Source: Pseudorhodobacter turbinis
GTDB lineage: Bacteria > Pseudomonadota > Alphaproteobacteria > Rhodobacterales > Rhodobacteraceae
Assembly: GCF_005234135.1 (NCBI RefSeq)
Contig: NZ_CP039964.1
Location: 1,555,001 to 1,619,000 of the forward strand
DNA: 64,000 nt
Reading direction: 5' to 3'
Shown in pieces: positions 1 to 7,814 of this stretch (its first letter is position 1; each line of letters starts with the position of its first letter). The notes under the pieces are model-generated. The model did no database searches. It was not told where the DNA came from and worked only from the letters and a program-made list of their open reading frames with translations. The position numbers and the translations under genes are program-made.

Positions 1-57
1 GAGGCCTCGAACGGCGTCATCCATGTAATCGACGCGGTAATCATGCCGCCGATGTAA
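1..57 (+). CDS. Fasciclin-domain protein, C-terminal end only
   Basis: Only the last 18 codons lie in the window, ending with TAA at 55-57. They spell GVIHVIDAVIMPP, the characteristic final strand of FAS1 (fasciclin/beta-Ig-H3) domains. Proteins of this family are usually secreted or surface-attached and are linked to adhesion, though the bacterial role is poorly defined. Nothing can be said about the N-terminus or signal peptide. A terminator-like hairpin follows 20 bp downstream, so this is the last gene of its transcript. Confidence 0.8.
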   Translation, partial: EASNGVIHVIDAVIMPPM

Positions 58-76
58 TCACTTACTACCCTAGAGA

Positions 77-104
77 GGCCCGGCGTAACCGCGTCGGGCC
101 TTTT
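77..104 (+). terminator. Rho-independent terminator after the fasciclin gene
   Basis: GGCCCG at 77-82 pairs with CGGGCC at 95-100, extended inward by weaker pairs, and four T residues follow directly. It sits between the fasciclin stop codon and the end of the converging dinB gene. Confidence 0.75.
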
Positions 105-105
105 G

Positions 106-1374
106 CTATTTCAGTGCCCTGCCCTTGATGATCGCATCATGTCCGAATTTCGCACGGATTTTATCGGTCGCCAGTTCCGCCGCTGCACGCCTGCCCGCAT
201 CGGGGTCCAGCAAGTCGCCAATGACATCAGCCTGATCATTTGGGCACAGGTCCGCAATCCCGACCCCGATAAGACGAAACGGGCCGGGGTCTTTATAAGC
301 TGCCATCAGCGCGGCGGCCTCGCGAAAAATCCGGTCTGCCATCTGCGTCGGTGAGGCAAGGCTATGCCGCCGTGTGATTGAGGCAAAGCTCGCGGACTTC
401 AGCTTCAGCGTCACCGTCCGCCCTGCCAGATCCCGCGCCTTGGCCCGATCCGAGACCTGCTCCGCCAATCGCCAAAGATGGCCCTCCAGCAACTCACGGT
501 CGGTGATGTCCTCACTAAAGGTGGTCTCCTTGGAAATGGATTTCACCACCTCGTCGCGGCTGACACGGCGGGTATCCAGCCCCCGCGACAGATGCCACAG
601 CCTGTCGCCCATGCTGCCGAAACGCGCCGAAAGGTCGACCCTGTCCCAGCGCTTGAGGTCCGCAATCCTGCGTATCCCCGCCTTTTCCAGCGCCGCCCGC
701 GTCGCCGTCCCGACCCCCCAAAGGATCGACACGGGCTTGTCGTGTAAAAAGGCCTCGGTCTCCTCCTTGCCGATCACGGAAAAACCCCGCGGTTTATCAA
801 GGTCCGATGCGATCTTTGCGAGGAACTTATTGTGCGACAACCCGATAGAGCCGGTGATGCCCAAACGCTCCTCCATCTCCTTTACCAGACGGGCCAGCAA
901 AACCGCAGGCGGCGCGCCATGCAGCCGTGCGGTGCCAGTCAGGTCAAGAAACGCCTCATCCAGTGACAAAGGCTCAATCGCGGGGGTCAGCGCCTCCATC
1001 ATCTTACGGATCTCCCGCGAGACGGCGACATATTCGGCCATGCGCGGTTTCACCACCACCGCCTCGGGGCACAGCTTCAGCGCCTGAAACATCGGCATGG
1101 CAGAGCGGACACCTTTGATTCGCGCTATATAGCAGCAGGTAGAAACGACACCGCGCGTCCCGCCGCCCACGATCAACGGCTGGTCGCGGTATTCGGGATG
1201 ATCACGCTTTTCCACGCTGGCGTAAAAGGCATCGCAATCCATATGCGCAATGGAAAGCTGATCAAGCTCGGCGTGGGAAATGATTCGAGGCGAACGACAC
1301 GCCGGGCATCGTTTCAGCCCCGGACCGAAACCGGGGGTAAATGGGGCAAGACAAGCGCGGCAAAGGGCGGACAT
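106..1374 (-). CDS. dinB: DNA polymerase IV (Y family) with N-terminal zinc ribbon
   Basis: An error-prone translesion polymerase that extends past damaged bases. The Y-family core starts near residue 41 with HMDCDAFYASVEK (first metal-binding aspartate), followed by SLDEAF with the second catalytic acids; a helix-hairpin-helix thumb (ILWGVGTATRAALEKAGI) and little finger follow. Residues 5-26 add a short zinc-ribbon-like element, CRAC then CPAC, ahead of the polymerase fold. I chose the ATG at 1374 (MSALCRACLA) because it just precedes these cysteines; the frame stays open to 1506 without recognisable protein. No strong ribosome site is visible. The length of 422 aa is longer than the roughly 350 aa of E. 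coli DinB, partly because of this extension. Confidence 0.93.
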   Translation of the reverse strand: MSALCRACLAPFTPGFGPGLKRCPACRSPRIISHAELDQLSIAHMDCDAFYASVEKRDHPEYRDQPLIVGGGTRGVVSTCCYIARIKGVRSAMPMFQALKLCPEAVVVKPRMAEYVAVSREIRKMMEALTPAIEPLSLDEAFLDLTGTARLHGAPPAVLLARLVKEMEERLGITGSIGLSHNKFLAKIASDLDKPRGFSVIGKEETEAFLHDKPVSILWGVGTATRAALEKAGIRRIADLKRWDRVDLSARFGSMGDRLWHLSRGLDTRRVSRDEVVKSISKETTFSEDITDRELLEGHLWRLAEQVSDRAKARDLAGRTVTLKLKSASFASITRRHSLASPTQMADRIFREAAALMAAYKDPGPFRLIGVGIADLCPNDQADVIGDLLDPDAGRRAAAELATDKIRAKFGHDAIIKGRALK

Positions 1375-1789
1375 AGGCAGAACATAGCAGTTCCGTTTCC
1401 ACGGGGGAATAGGATGCAGGCGCATAGCGTTCCTATGCCGCCCGCTACATCTGACGGGGGTGCCGGATCGGCGCAACCGGCCGCGAATCTGGGTCCCCAG
1501 CTGCATAAAGAGGCCCCGAAAACAGGGCCGTCAGGCCTGCGCAACTACCCTAAAAATTGTGCAAAATTTGCCCTTTGCGGCTGTAAATGCTAGCCTAGGG
1601 CATGGATAAGGCTGGATGGGCGCTTGGAGTGTTGCCAAATTGACGAAACCACGCCCGAGTAAACCAGTTTTTTACAACCCAGATTGCATTTCTTTGCGCA
1701 AGCTGGTTAGAAAACGTCACGAGGTATAGTCTTGGGTGCGCATTATCGTCCTCTGAAAATGTGATGGCGCGCGAAAACTGGAGGTTACT
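1375..1789. other. Noncoding gap upstream of dinB and the small exported-protein gene
   Basis: About 415 bp between the divergent starts of dinB and the small gene at 1790. The right half is AT-richer than its surroundings and should hold the promoter of the small gene, but I see no convincing -35/-10 pair. Open frames here on both strands have no recognisable protein. No RNA gene or repeat was recognised. Confidence 0.5.
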
Positions 1790-1969
1790 ATGAAGAAACT
1801 TGCACTCGCAGCGGCTTTGACCGTTGCTGCATCGACTGCTTTTGCTGGTGGCATGGCTGAACCGATGATGGAACCAGCTGTTGTTGAAGCGGCGACTTCG
1901 TCGTCCGCTGGCGGCATCGTCGTTCCTTTGTTGCTTCTGCTCGTCGTAGCAGCAGCTGCATCGAACTAA
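1790..1969 (+). CDS. Small exported hydrophobic protein, 59 aa
   Basis: The product has a textbook signal peptide (MKKLALAAALTVAASTAFAGG), a short acidic, Met-rich middle (MAEPMMEPAVVEAA), a serine/glycine linker and a very hydrophobic C-terminus made of Val, Leu and Ala. The mature part would be about 40 residues with a possible membrane-spanning end. A strong ribosome site, GGAGG, lies at 1780-1784, and a terminator follows the stop, so this is an independent single-gene transcript. Similar short proteins seem familiar from other Rhodobacterales, but no function is known to me. The longer antisense frame over the same bases has no protein-like features. Confidence 0.7.
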   Translation: MKKLALAAALTVAASTAFAGGMAEPMMEPAVVEAATSSSAGGIVVPLLLLLVVAAAASN

Positions 1970-1993
1970 TCCATCTTGGATTGGAACGAATTG

Positions 1994-2026
1994 GGACGGT
2001 GGGGTCAAACCTACCGTCCTTTTTTT
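1994..2026 (+). terminator. Rho-independent terminator of the small exported-protein gene
   Basis: GGACGGT at 1994-2000 pairs perfectly with ACCGTCC at 2013-2019 and is followed by seven T residues at 2020-2026. It ends 20 bp before the stop of the converging hemH gene. Confidence 0.9.
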
Positions 2027-2045
2027 ATGCGCTGAGGGGGGAGGT

Positions 2046-3128
2046 TTATTTCACCCAGCCCGCAAGGTTTTCGCCAATGATTGTTGCCAGCGCGTCGATA
2101 TGCGCCGCATCATCATTCAGGCACGGAATATAAGTGAAGGTTTCGCCGCCTGCGTGTTCAAAGGCCTCGCGAATTTCGCCGTTGATTTCCTCTAGCGTCT
2201 CAATGCAATCGGCGGAAAAAGCCGGCGCAATAACGGCGATGTTCTTTTTGCCCTGTTTGGCCAGTTCGGCGACATGTTCCACCGTATAGGGTTTAAGCCA
2301 TTCTTCGCGGCCAAACACCGACTGGAACGAGGTATCAATCGCGGCCTTGTCCCAGCCCAGCCGTTCACGCAGCAACCGCGTGGTTTTGGCGCATTGGCAG
2401 TGATAGGGGTCGCCCTCCATCAAATAGCGGATCGGCATCCCGTGATAGCTGGCAACCAGCACATCCGGCTTTTGCGGCATCGCGGCATAGGCACGTTCCA
2501 CCGATCCGGCCAGCGCCTCAATATATTTGGGGTGGTCAAAATACTCTGATACGACGCGCGCTGTGGGTTGGCGCTTTTCCTTCATCAAGGCCGCGAAAAA
2601 TGCATCATTGGCCGTGGCCGAAGTCGCCCCCGCGTAATGGGGATAAAGCGGAAAGAACAAGATCTTCTCACATCCCGCAGCGACCATCGCCTTGACCTTT
2701 GATTCGGTCGTGGGGTTGCCGTAGCGCATGCTGAAATCGACCAGCACCTCACCGCCATAAGCCGCCTTCAGCGCATCGCTGATTTTGGCCGTCTGGTCCT
2801 TGGTGATCGTCAGCAGCGGGCTTTCGTTTTTCTCATGGTTCCAGATCAGCTTGTAATTCTTGCCCGAGGCAAAAGGCCGTTTGGTCAGGATCACCAGTTG
2901 CAACAGCGGTTGCCAAATCCAGTCGGAAATATCGACAACCCGTTTATCGGATAGAAACTCGTTCAAATAGCGCCGCATGGACCAATAGTCATAGCCGTCC
3001 GGCGTGCCGAGGTTGGCGACCAGAACGCCGATCTTGGGCGCTTTGACAACGGGGTGATCGGCCGGCGCATGGGCCAACCGCCCTTGGCCGGGCGTAATAT
3101 CGGGTTGGCTATACTGTGCATCCGGCAT
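2046..3128 (-). CDS. hemH: Ferrochelatase
   Basis: Inserts ferrous iron into protoporphyrin IX, the last step of protoheme synthesis, at the cytoplasmic face of the membrane. The signature runs from GVLVANLGTPDGYDYWSMRR near the N-terminus, through the catalytic histidine in ASYHGMPIRY, to the conserved glutamate in SADCIETLEEI. The 360 aa length is normal for alphaproteobacteria, with a roughly 30-residue unconserved N-terminal stretch. It stands alone, 53 bp downstream of the methyltransferase-like gene read in the same direction. Heme supply is relevant here because at least four sox proteins are c-type cytochromes. Confidence 0.97.
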   Translation of the reverse strand: MPDAQYSQPDITPGQGRLAHAPADHPVVKAPKIGVLVANLGTPDGYDYWSMRRYLNEFLSDKRVVDISDWIWQPLLQLVILTKRPFASGKNYKLIWNHEKNESPLLTITKDQTAKISDALKAAYGGEVLVDFSMRYGNPTTESKVKAMVAAGCEKILFFPLYPHYAGATSATANDAFFAALMKEKRQPTARVVSEYFDHPKYIEALAGSVERAYAAMPQKPDVLVASYHGMPIRYLMEGDPYHCQCAKTTRLLRERLGWDKAAIDTSFQSVFGREEWLKPYTVEHVAELAKQGKKNIAVIAPAFSADCIETLEEINGEIREAFEHAGGETFTYIPCLNDDAAHIDALATIIGENLAGWVK

Positions 3129-3180
3129 CGTTGGCTCCTATATTCATGTAGCACGGCAGATAACGCCTTAGCGCGTGGGG

Positions 3181-4020
3181 TCAAGTTTCGTCCTTGGTTA
3201 CGGGCAGTATGATTTCCGGCGCGTTCAGCGCATCGGCAAGGCGGTGGGTCGCAGAACCGGGGCGCAAAGGCTTTTGCTGGCTTTCATGCGGGGACCAACC
3301 GGTTAGGAAGACCATCTCAAAACTGGCAGCAATACGGCCACCTTCCACGCCGAAACCACGGGCATAACGATCTGCCGCATCCTCAAACATCGTGCGGCGC
3401 GTGGGCCTGCGGGGGCGGGCATCCAGCGCGCTGGCCTCACCCATTGCGCGCAGGTCGGTCATCAGATGCCAGATGTCGCGGTAATGGACAGTGCGGATAA
3501 AGCTGTCCGCCACCGGCAGCGCAAAGCCCGCACGCTGCAACAGCCCGCCCAGATCACGGATTTCCCCCATCGGCAGCACGCGCGGCGACAGGCCACCCGT
3601 CACGGCGGCCTCAGCCTCGGCCAGACAGGCGCGCAGCTCATGCAGGGTTTGCCCGCCGAAAAACGCCGCCAGAAACAGCCCGTCGGCCTGCAAGGCACGT
3701 TTGCACTGGATGATTTGCCCTACCGGATCATTCGCCCAATGCAGCGCCATGGCGTGGATCACCAGATCATAGGTGCCCGGCTCCAAGGCCAACACCTCCT
3801 CATCGGCCACGATATGTGCATCGGGGAAGGCTTTGCGCCACAGATCGGGAAAACCTGTCACGATCGCCAGCTTCGTAAAGGTTCTATTAACCTCTATGAG
3901 TCTTTCCTTAATCTCCGCCAGAATGTCCTCATGCAGGAACAGCGCGGGGGCGGGCAAAGCCATCGCGCGGGCACGGTTGCGGGTCAGGGCGTGGGTATCG
4001 GTCAATCGGGGCGTTTTCAT
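3181..4020 (-). CDS. SAM-methyltransferase-fold protein, NDUFAF5/BioC-like
   Basis: The 279 aa protein resembles the BioC/NDUFAF5 branch of class I methyltransferases: a basic N-terminus, NRTFTKLAIVTGFPDLW where motif I should be, YDLVIHAMALHWANDP for motif IV, and an ALQADGLFLAAFFGG post-motif strand. The usual glycine-rich GxGxG loop for SAM is not visible; a single TGFP sits there. Mitochondrial NDUFAF5 acts on complex I, so a role in complex I assembly is possible but only inferred. I chose the ATG at 4020; the frame runs on to 4080. The gene is divergent from comF with 23 bp between starts, so their promoters must overlap each other's coding regions or leaders. Confidence 0.75.
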   Translation of the reverse strand: MKTPRLTDTHALTRNRARAMALPAPALFLHEDILAEIKERLIEVNRTFTKLAIVTGFPDLWRKAFPDAHIVADEEVLALEPGTYDLVIHAMALHWANDPVGQIIQCKRALQADGLFLAAFFGGQTLHELRACLAEAEAAVTGGLSPRVLPMGEIRDLGGLLQRAGFALPVADSFIRTVHYRDIWHLMTDLRAMGEASALDARPRRPTRRTMFEDAADRYARGFGVEGGRIAASFEMVFLTGWSPHESQQKPLRPGSATHRLADALNAPEIILPVTKDET

Positions 4021-4043
4021 GCGCCGGACAATAGGAGGGATGG

Positions 4044-4766
4044 ATGGGATTGCAAGCCGTGCTGCACGCAGTTTACCCACCGCAATGCCTTGGATGTGGC
4101 GAATTGGTGACCTCTGACTTCGGTCTGTGCGGGAAATGCTGGCGCGACACGCCGTTTATCTCGGGGCTGGTCTGTGACTGTTGCGGCCAACCTTTGATGG
4201 GTGAAGATGATGGGTCCGTTGCGCAATGCGATGATTGCATGGCCCTGGCGCGACCTTGGACGCAGGGGCGGGCGGCGCTTTTGTACAAGGATAACGCGCG
4301 CAAAATGGTGTTGCAGCTCAAACACGGCGACCGTCAGGATCTTGCACGGCCCGCGGGCGCGTGGATGTATCGCGCGGCCAAGCCCATTTTGCGGCCCGAT
4401 ATGCTGTTGGCCCCCATCCCGCTGCACTGGTTTCGCCTACTGCGCCGCCGCTATAATCAGTCGGCCTTGCTCAGCGCCTCGGTCGCCAAGCTTGCGGGGC
4501 TGGATTATTGCCCCGACCTGTTGCAACGCCGTCGTTCCACCCCCAGCCAAGGCGGCCGCGACCGCAGCGCACGTTTTGAAAACATGGAACACGCGATCAC
4601 CCCGCACCCGCGCCGCAAGGCCCAAATGCAGGGGCGACATGTCTTGCTTGTGGATGATGTTCTTACCTCGGGCGCGACTTTGGCCGTCGCCGCCGATGCC
4701 TGTCTGGCGGCGGGCGCGTCGGATGTTTCGGTTCTGGTACTGGCGCGCGTTGCGAAGGACGCCTAA
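4044..4766 (+). CDS. comF: ComF-family phosphoribosyltransferase-like protein
   Basis: The 240 aa protein has two N-terminal zinc-finger pairs (CLGCGE, CGKC, then CDCCGQ and CDDC) followed by a type I phosphoribosyltransferase domain ending in the PRPP-binding motif HVLLVDDVLTSGATL. In naturally competent bacteria ComF helps import single-stranded DNA; in others its function is open. The ATG at 4044 has AGGAGGG at 4033-4039; an earlier ATG at 4040 is in another frame. It is divergent from the methyltransferase-like gene and followed 36 bp later by grxC. Confidence 0.9.
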   Translation: MGLQAVLHAVYPPQCLGCGELVTSDFGLCGKCWRDTPFISGLVCDCCGQPLMGEDDGSVAQCDDCMALARPWTQGRAALLYKDNARKMVLQLKHGDRQDLARPAGAWMYRAAKPILRPDMLLAPIPLHWFRLLRRRYNQSALLSASVAKLAGLDYCPDLLQRRRSTPSQGGRDRSARFENMEHAITPHPRRKAQMQGRHVLLVDDVLTSGATLAVAADACLAAGASDVSVLVLARVAKDA

Positions 4767-4802
4767 ATCCCTATAGTTGCGCTGTCACAAGGGAATGCGG
4801 AA

Positions 4803-5060
4803 ATGAAACCTGTTGAAATCTATACCTCGCCGTTTTGCGGCTATTGCCACGCCGCCAAGCGCCTGCTTCAGGCCAAGGGTGCGGCGTTCACCGAACATGA
4901 CGTTGCGCGTGATCCCTCCTTGCGGGCGGTCATGATGAAACGGGCGAATGGCGGGCGCACGGTGCCGCAAATCTTTATCGGGGAAACCCATGTCGGCGGC
5001 AGTGACGAGCTGCACGCGATGGAAAAGGCGGGCAAGCTTGACGCCCTCTTGGCGGATTAG
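4803..5060 (+). CDS. grxC: Glutaredoxin 3
   Basis: An 85 aa dithiol glutaredoxin that reduces disulfides and glutathione mixed disulfides with glutathione in the cytoplasm. The active site CGYC is at residues 12-15, with the cis-proline motif TVPQIFI and the glutathione-binding GGSDEL downstream. Length and order match the GrxC family. The TAG stop is followed directly by the ATG of the next gene, so the two are almost certainly co-transcribed and translationally coupled. Confidence 0.95.
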   Translation: MKPVEIYTSPFCGYCHAAKRLLQAKGAAFTEHDVARDPSLRAVMMKRANGGRTVPQIFIGETHVGGSDELHAMEKAGKLDALLAD

Positions 5061-5921
5061 ATGGTGCGGGTTGGCCTTGTTCAACTGAACGTCAACGATG
5101 ATCCGGCGGCAAACCTGCCGGAAACCGTGGCAATGGTCCGCAAGGCAGCGGCGGGTGGCGCGCAGTTTGTTCTGACGCCGGAATGCACCAACGGGCTGTC
5201 CTCCAGCCGCCGTCATCAGGCGCAGGTGTTCCACCTTGAGGGCGACGATCCCACTTTGGCCGCCCTGCGGACAGAGGCGGCGGATCTAGGCGTCTGGCTG
5301 TTGATCGGGTCACTGGCCCTGTTGACGGGGGATGCGGATGGACGTTTCGCCAACCGTTCCTTTTTGATCGATCCGCAGGGGGAAATTGCGGCGCGTTATG
5401 ACAAGGTGCATATGTTCGATGTGAATGTCTCTGCCACCGAAAGCTATCGCGAGTCCGAAGGCTACCGCCCCGGCGACCGTGCCGTTATGGCGCAAACACC
5501 GCTTGGCGCGATCGGCATGAGCATTTGTTACGATGTGCGCTTTGCCTACCTCTATCGTCGTTTGGCCCAAGGCGGTGCGCAGATTATCACCGTGCCGGCC
5601 GCCTTCAACGATACCACCGGCGCCGCTCATTGGGAGGTGCTGCTGCGTGCCCGCGCGATTGAGACGGGCTGCTTCGTTCTGGCACCCGCGCAAACCGGCT
5701 ACCATCCGGAAACCGCTGGCGGTAAGGGGCGGCGCACTTGGGGTCACAGCCTTGTTATTGCCCCATGGGGGGAGGTGCTGGCCGATGCGGGTACCGAGCC
5801 GGGCGTTTGCCTTGCCGATATCGACTTGGCGCAGGTAGAAAAGGCGCGCTCTCGTGTGCCCTCATTGACCCATGACCGGCAGATTAGCGGGCCGGATGAC
5901 CAAGAGGGTGGGCATGTCTGA
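5061..5921 (+). CDS. Carbon-nitrogen hydrolase (nitrilase superfamily)
   Basis: The 286 aa protein carries the full Glu-Lys-Cys triad of the nitrilase superfamily: E41 in LTPECT, K115 in ARYDKVHMFD and C156 in GMSICYDVRF. The family hydrolyses C-N bonds in amides. The sequence best fits the Nit1/omega-amidase-like branch, some of which repair deaminated glutathione; next to glutaredoxin that would make sense, but it is inference. The start codon abuts the grxC stop, and the end overlaps the MarR gene by 8 bp. Confidence 0.9.
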   Translation: MVRVGLVQLNVNDDPAANLPETVAMVRKAAAGGAQFVLTPECTNGLSSSRRHQAQVFHLEGDDPTLAALRTEAADLGVWLLIGSLALLTGDADGRFANRSFLIDPQGEIAARYDKVHMFDVNVSATESYRESEGYRPGDRAVMAQTPLGAIGMSICYDVRFAYLYRRLAQGGAQIITVPAAFNDTTGAAHWEVLLRARAIETGCFVLAPAQTGYHPETAGGKGRRTWGHSLVIAPWGEVLADAGTEPGVCLADIDLAQVEKARSRVPSLTHDRQISGPDDQEGGHV

Positions 5922-6357
5922 CAAGGCCGAGGACCTCGCCGTCACCCTGTTTGGAGAGCTGTTCATGGCCGATCAGCTAGCCCGCAACCGGATCTCCAAG
6001 GTGCTGCCGCGCGGGATGGAGCTGTCGCATTTTGCTGTGCTGAACCATCTGGCGCGGATAAATGACGAACGCTCGCCCGCGCAGCTGGCGCGGGCCTTTC
6101 ACGTAACGCGCGGGGCGATGACCAACACCCTTAGTAAGCTGGAATGGGCGGGGCATGTGCATATCCGCCCCGATTGGGATGATGCGCGGCGCAAATTCGT
6201 GGCGATAAGCCCCTCTGGCCGGTCGGCCCGTGATGCCGCGGTACAGGCCGTCGCCCCCCTGATCGCGGAATTCGTGAATGATCTGGGGGCAGAGCGGGTC
6301 AAGGCCTTCATGCCGGTTCTGCGAGAATTGCGGGTCCGGCTTGAAGGGAATGAATAA
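5914..6357 (+). CDS. MarR-family transcriptional regulator
   Basis: A 147 aa winged-helix regulator. The DNA-binding part is ARAFHVTRGAMTNTLSKLEWAGHV (recognition helix), followed by the wing with DWDDARRKFVAISPSG. The domain is preceded by a dimerisation helix containing LFMADQLARNRISKVLP. I chose the ATG at 5914 (MSDKAEDLAV), which overlaps the preceding hydrolase stop by 8 bp; the frame also opens at 5872. Its ligand is unknown. As the third gene of a grxC-hydrolase-regulator run it may control this same transcript. Confidence 0.88.
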   Translation: MSDKAEDLAVTLFGELFMADQLARNRISKVLPRGMELSHFAVLNHLARINDERSPAQLARAFHVTRGAMTNTLSKLEWAGHVHIRPDWDDARRKFVAISPSGRSARDAAVQAVAPLIAEFVNDLGAERVKAFMPVLRELRVRLEGNE

Positions 6358-6363
6358 GCGACC

Positions 6364-7185
6364 ATGACAATCCCGCTTTTGGTGATGGGGGCCACAGGCC
6401 GCATTGGCCGCGCGTTGCAAGGCCAGCAAGCGGCCCTGACAGGGCTGCGGCCCATCTGGCAATCACGCCGCCCCGCGCCGGGCTTTCTGGCTTGGGATGT
6501 GCTTGCCGAACCTTGCCCGCAAGGCGCGGCGCAGGGGGTTGTGCTGTGCCTGGCTGGCGTTATTCGCGGCACCAAGGCAGAGCTGGCCTTGAACGTGGAC
6601 ATCGGCCTTGCCGCCTGTCGGGCCGCGATGGACCAAGGGGCGCGGCATGTGTTTCTGGCGTCCTCGGCGGCGGTTTATGGTACTTCGGACAGGGCATTGC
6701 CGGAAGATGCCCCGCTGCACCCTGCGGGGGCATATGGGGAAGCCAAGCAAGCGATGGAGATGGCGGCGCGCGCGGCAATGCCGGACCGGCTTACGATCTT
6801 GCGCATCGGCAATATCGCGGGGTTTGATGCGCTGTTGGGCGGGATAACATCGGGCAAAGCGGTGCAGCTTGATCCGGTTACGGGGCAGTCGGGCGGGCCT
6901 GTCCGGTCCTACATCGGGCCGGTCACGCTGGCGCAGACCTTGGCGAAGCTGGTGCAAATGGCAGCCGCAGGGCAACCTTTGCCGCCCGTACTTAACATCG
7001 CCGCAGGTCCCGTCGCGATGGGCGATTTGCTGGATGCGGCAGGGGCGGAATGGGAATTTGGCCCGCCCAACCCCGATGTTATTGCGCGTGTGGAGATGGA
7101 TATAACCCGCCTGCGATCGCTGGTTGATCTGCCCCCCGCCTGCGCCACCGAAATGGTCGCGCAATGGAAAGGGCTGCCGACATGA
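6364..7185 (+). CDS. NAD-dependent epimerase/dehydratase (extended SDR)
   Basis: The 273 aa protein begins with a Rossmann nucleotide-binding loop, MGATGRIGRA, has the SDR serine in VFLASSAAVYG and the catalytic YxxxK in AYGEAKQA. Such enzymes modify nucleotide sugars. It starts 6 bp after the MarR stop, and its TGA overlaps the ATG of the sugar transferase, so it probably supplies or tailors the sugar nucleotide used by that enzyme. Substrate is not predictable from sequence. Confidence 0.85.
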   Translation: MTIPLLVMGATGRIGRALQGQQAALTGLRPIWQSRRPAPGFLAWDVLAEPCPQGAAQGVVLCLAGVIRGTKAELALNVDIGLAACRAAMDQGARHVFLASSAAVYGTSDRALPEDAPLHPAGAYGEAKQAMEMAARAAMPDRLTILRIGNIAGFDALLGGITSGKAVQLDPVTGQSGGPVRSYIGPVTLAQTLAKLVQMAAAGQPLPPVLNIAAGPVAMGDLLDAAGAEWEFGPPNPDVIARVEMDITRLRSLVDLPPACATEMVAQWKGLPT

Positions 7186-7814
7186 GGATCAGCAAACGAG
7201 TTCTCGACCTTGTTCTGGTCGCGGTCCTCTCGATGATATTGGTGGTACCCTTTTCCATTCTGCTGGGCGTGATGCTGATCCGTGAAGGACGGCCCTTGTT
7301 TTATGTGGCCGAACGGATGCGGGCACCGGGACGGCCCTTTTGGCTGTGGAAATTACGCACGATGACGGTGGCGCCGGGTGATTCGGGTGTGTCAGGCGGG
7401 GATAAGGACGGGCGCATCACACCGCTTGGGGCCTTTATCCGGCGCGCACGGATGGATGAGGTGCCGCAGCTTTGGAACGTGTTGAAGGGGGAGATGAGCC
7501 TCGTCGGCCCCCGCCCCCCCCTGCGCGAATATGTCGAACGCTTTCCCGACCTATACGCCGAGGTCCTTAAAAGCCCGACGGGGATCACCGGCCTTGCCAG
7601 CTTGCGCTATCACGACCGCGAAGAGGCACTTTTGGCCGCCTGCCGTGATGCCACCGACACCGACCGCGTCTATGCAACCCGCTGCGTGCCGCAAAAGGCG
7701 CGGCTGGACCTGATCTATCAGCGCAACTGGAGCCTTTGTTTCGATCTGGCGCTGATCTGGGAAACCGGAACCGGCATCCTGATCCGCCGGTTCTTTAAGG
7801 GTGGCCGCGACTAG
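7182..7814 (+). CDS. Initiating sugar transferase (polyprenyl-phosphate hexose-1-P transferase family)
   Basis: A 210 aa membrane-associated enzyme that loads a sugar-1-phosphate onto undecaprenyl phosphate, the first step of polysaccharide or glycan assembly. It has one N-terminal hydrophobic segment (LDLVLVAVLSMILVVPFSIL), the KLRTM motif, the catalytic DEVPQLWNVLKGEMSLVGPR segment and a conserved C-terminal region. This is the short form without the multi-spanning WcaJ N-terminus. The ATG at 7182 shares ATGA with the epimerase stop. Its TAG stop overlaps the stop of the converging rhomboid-like gene within a shared CTAG. Confidence 0.93.
   Translation: MRISKRVLDLVLVAVLSMILVVPFSILLGVMLIREGRPLFYVAERMRAPGRPFWLWKLRTMTVAPGDSGVSGGDKDGRITPLGAFIRRARMDEVPQLWNVLKGEMSLVGPRPPLREYVERFPDLYAEVLKSPTGITGLASLRYHDREEALLAACRDATDTDRVYATRCVPQKARLDLIYQRNWSLCFDLALIWETGTGILIRRFFKGGRD

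Noticed and set aside
1595..2008. 137-codon minus-strand frame over the small exported-protein gene
   Set aside because: The plus-strand gene has a signal peptide, ribosome site and terminator; the minus frame reads through that terminator and has no such features.
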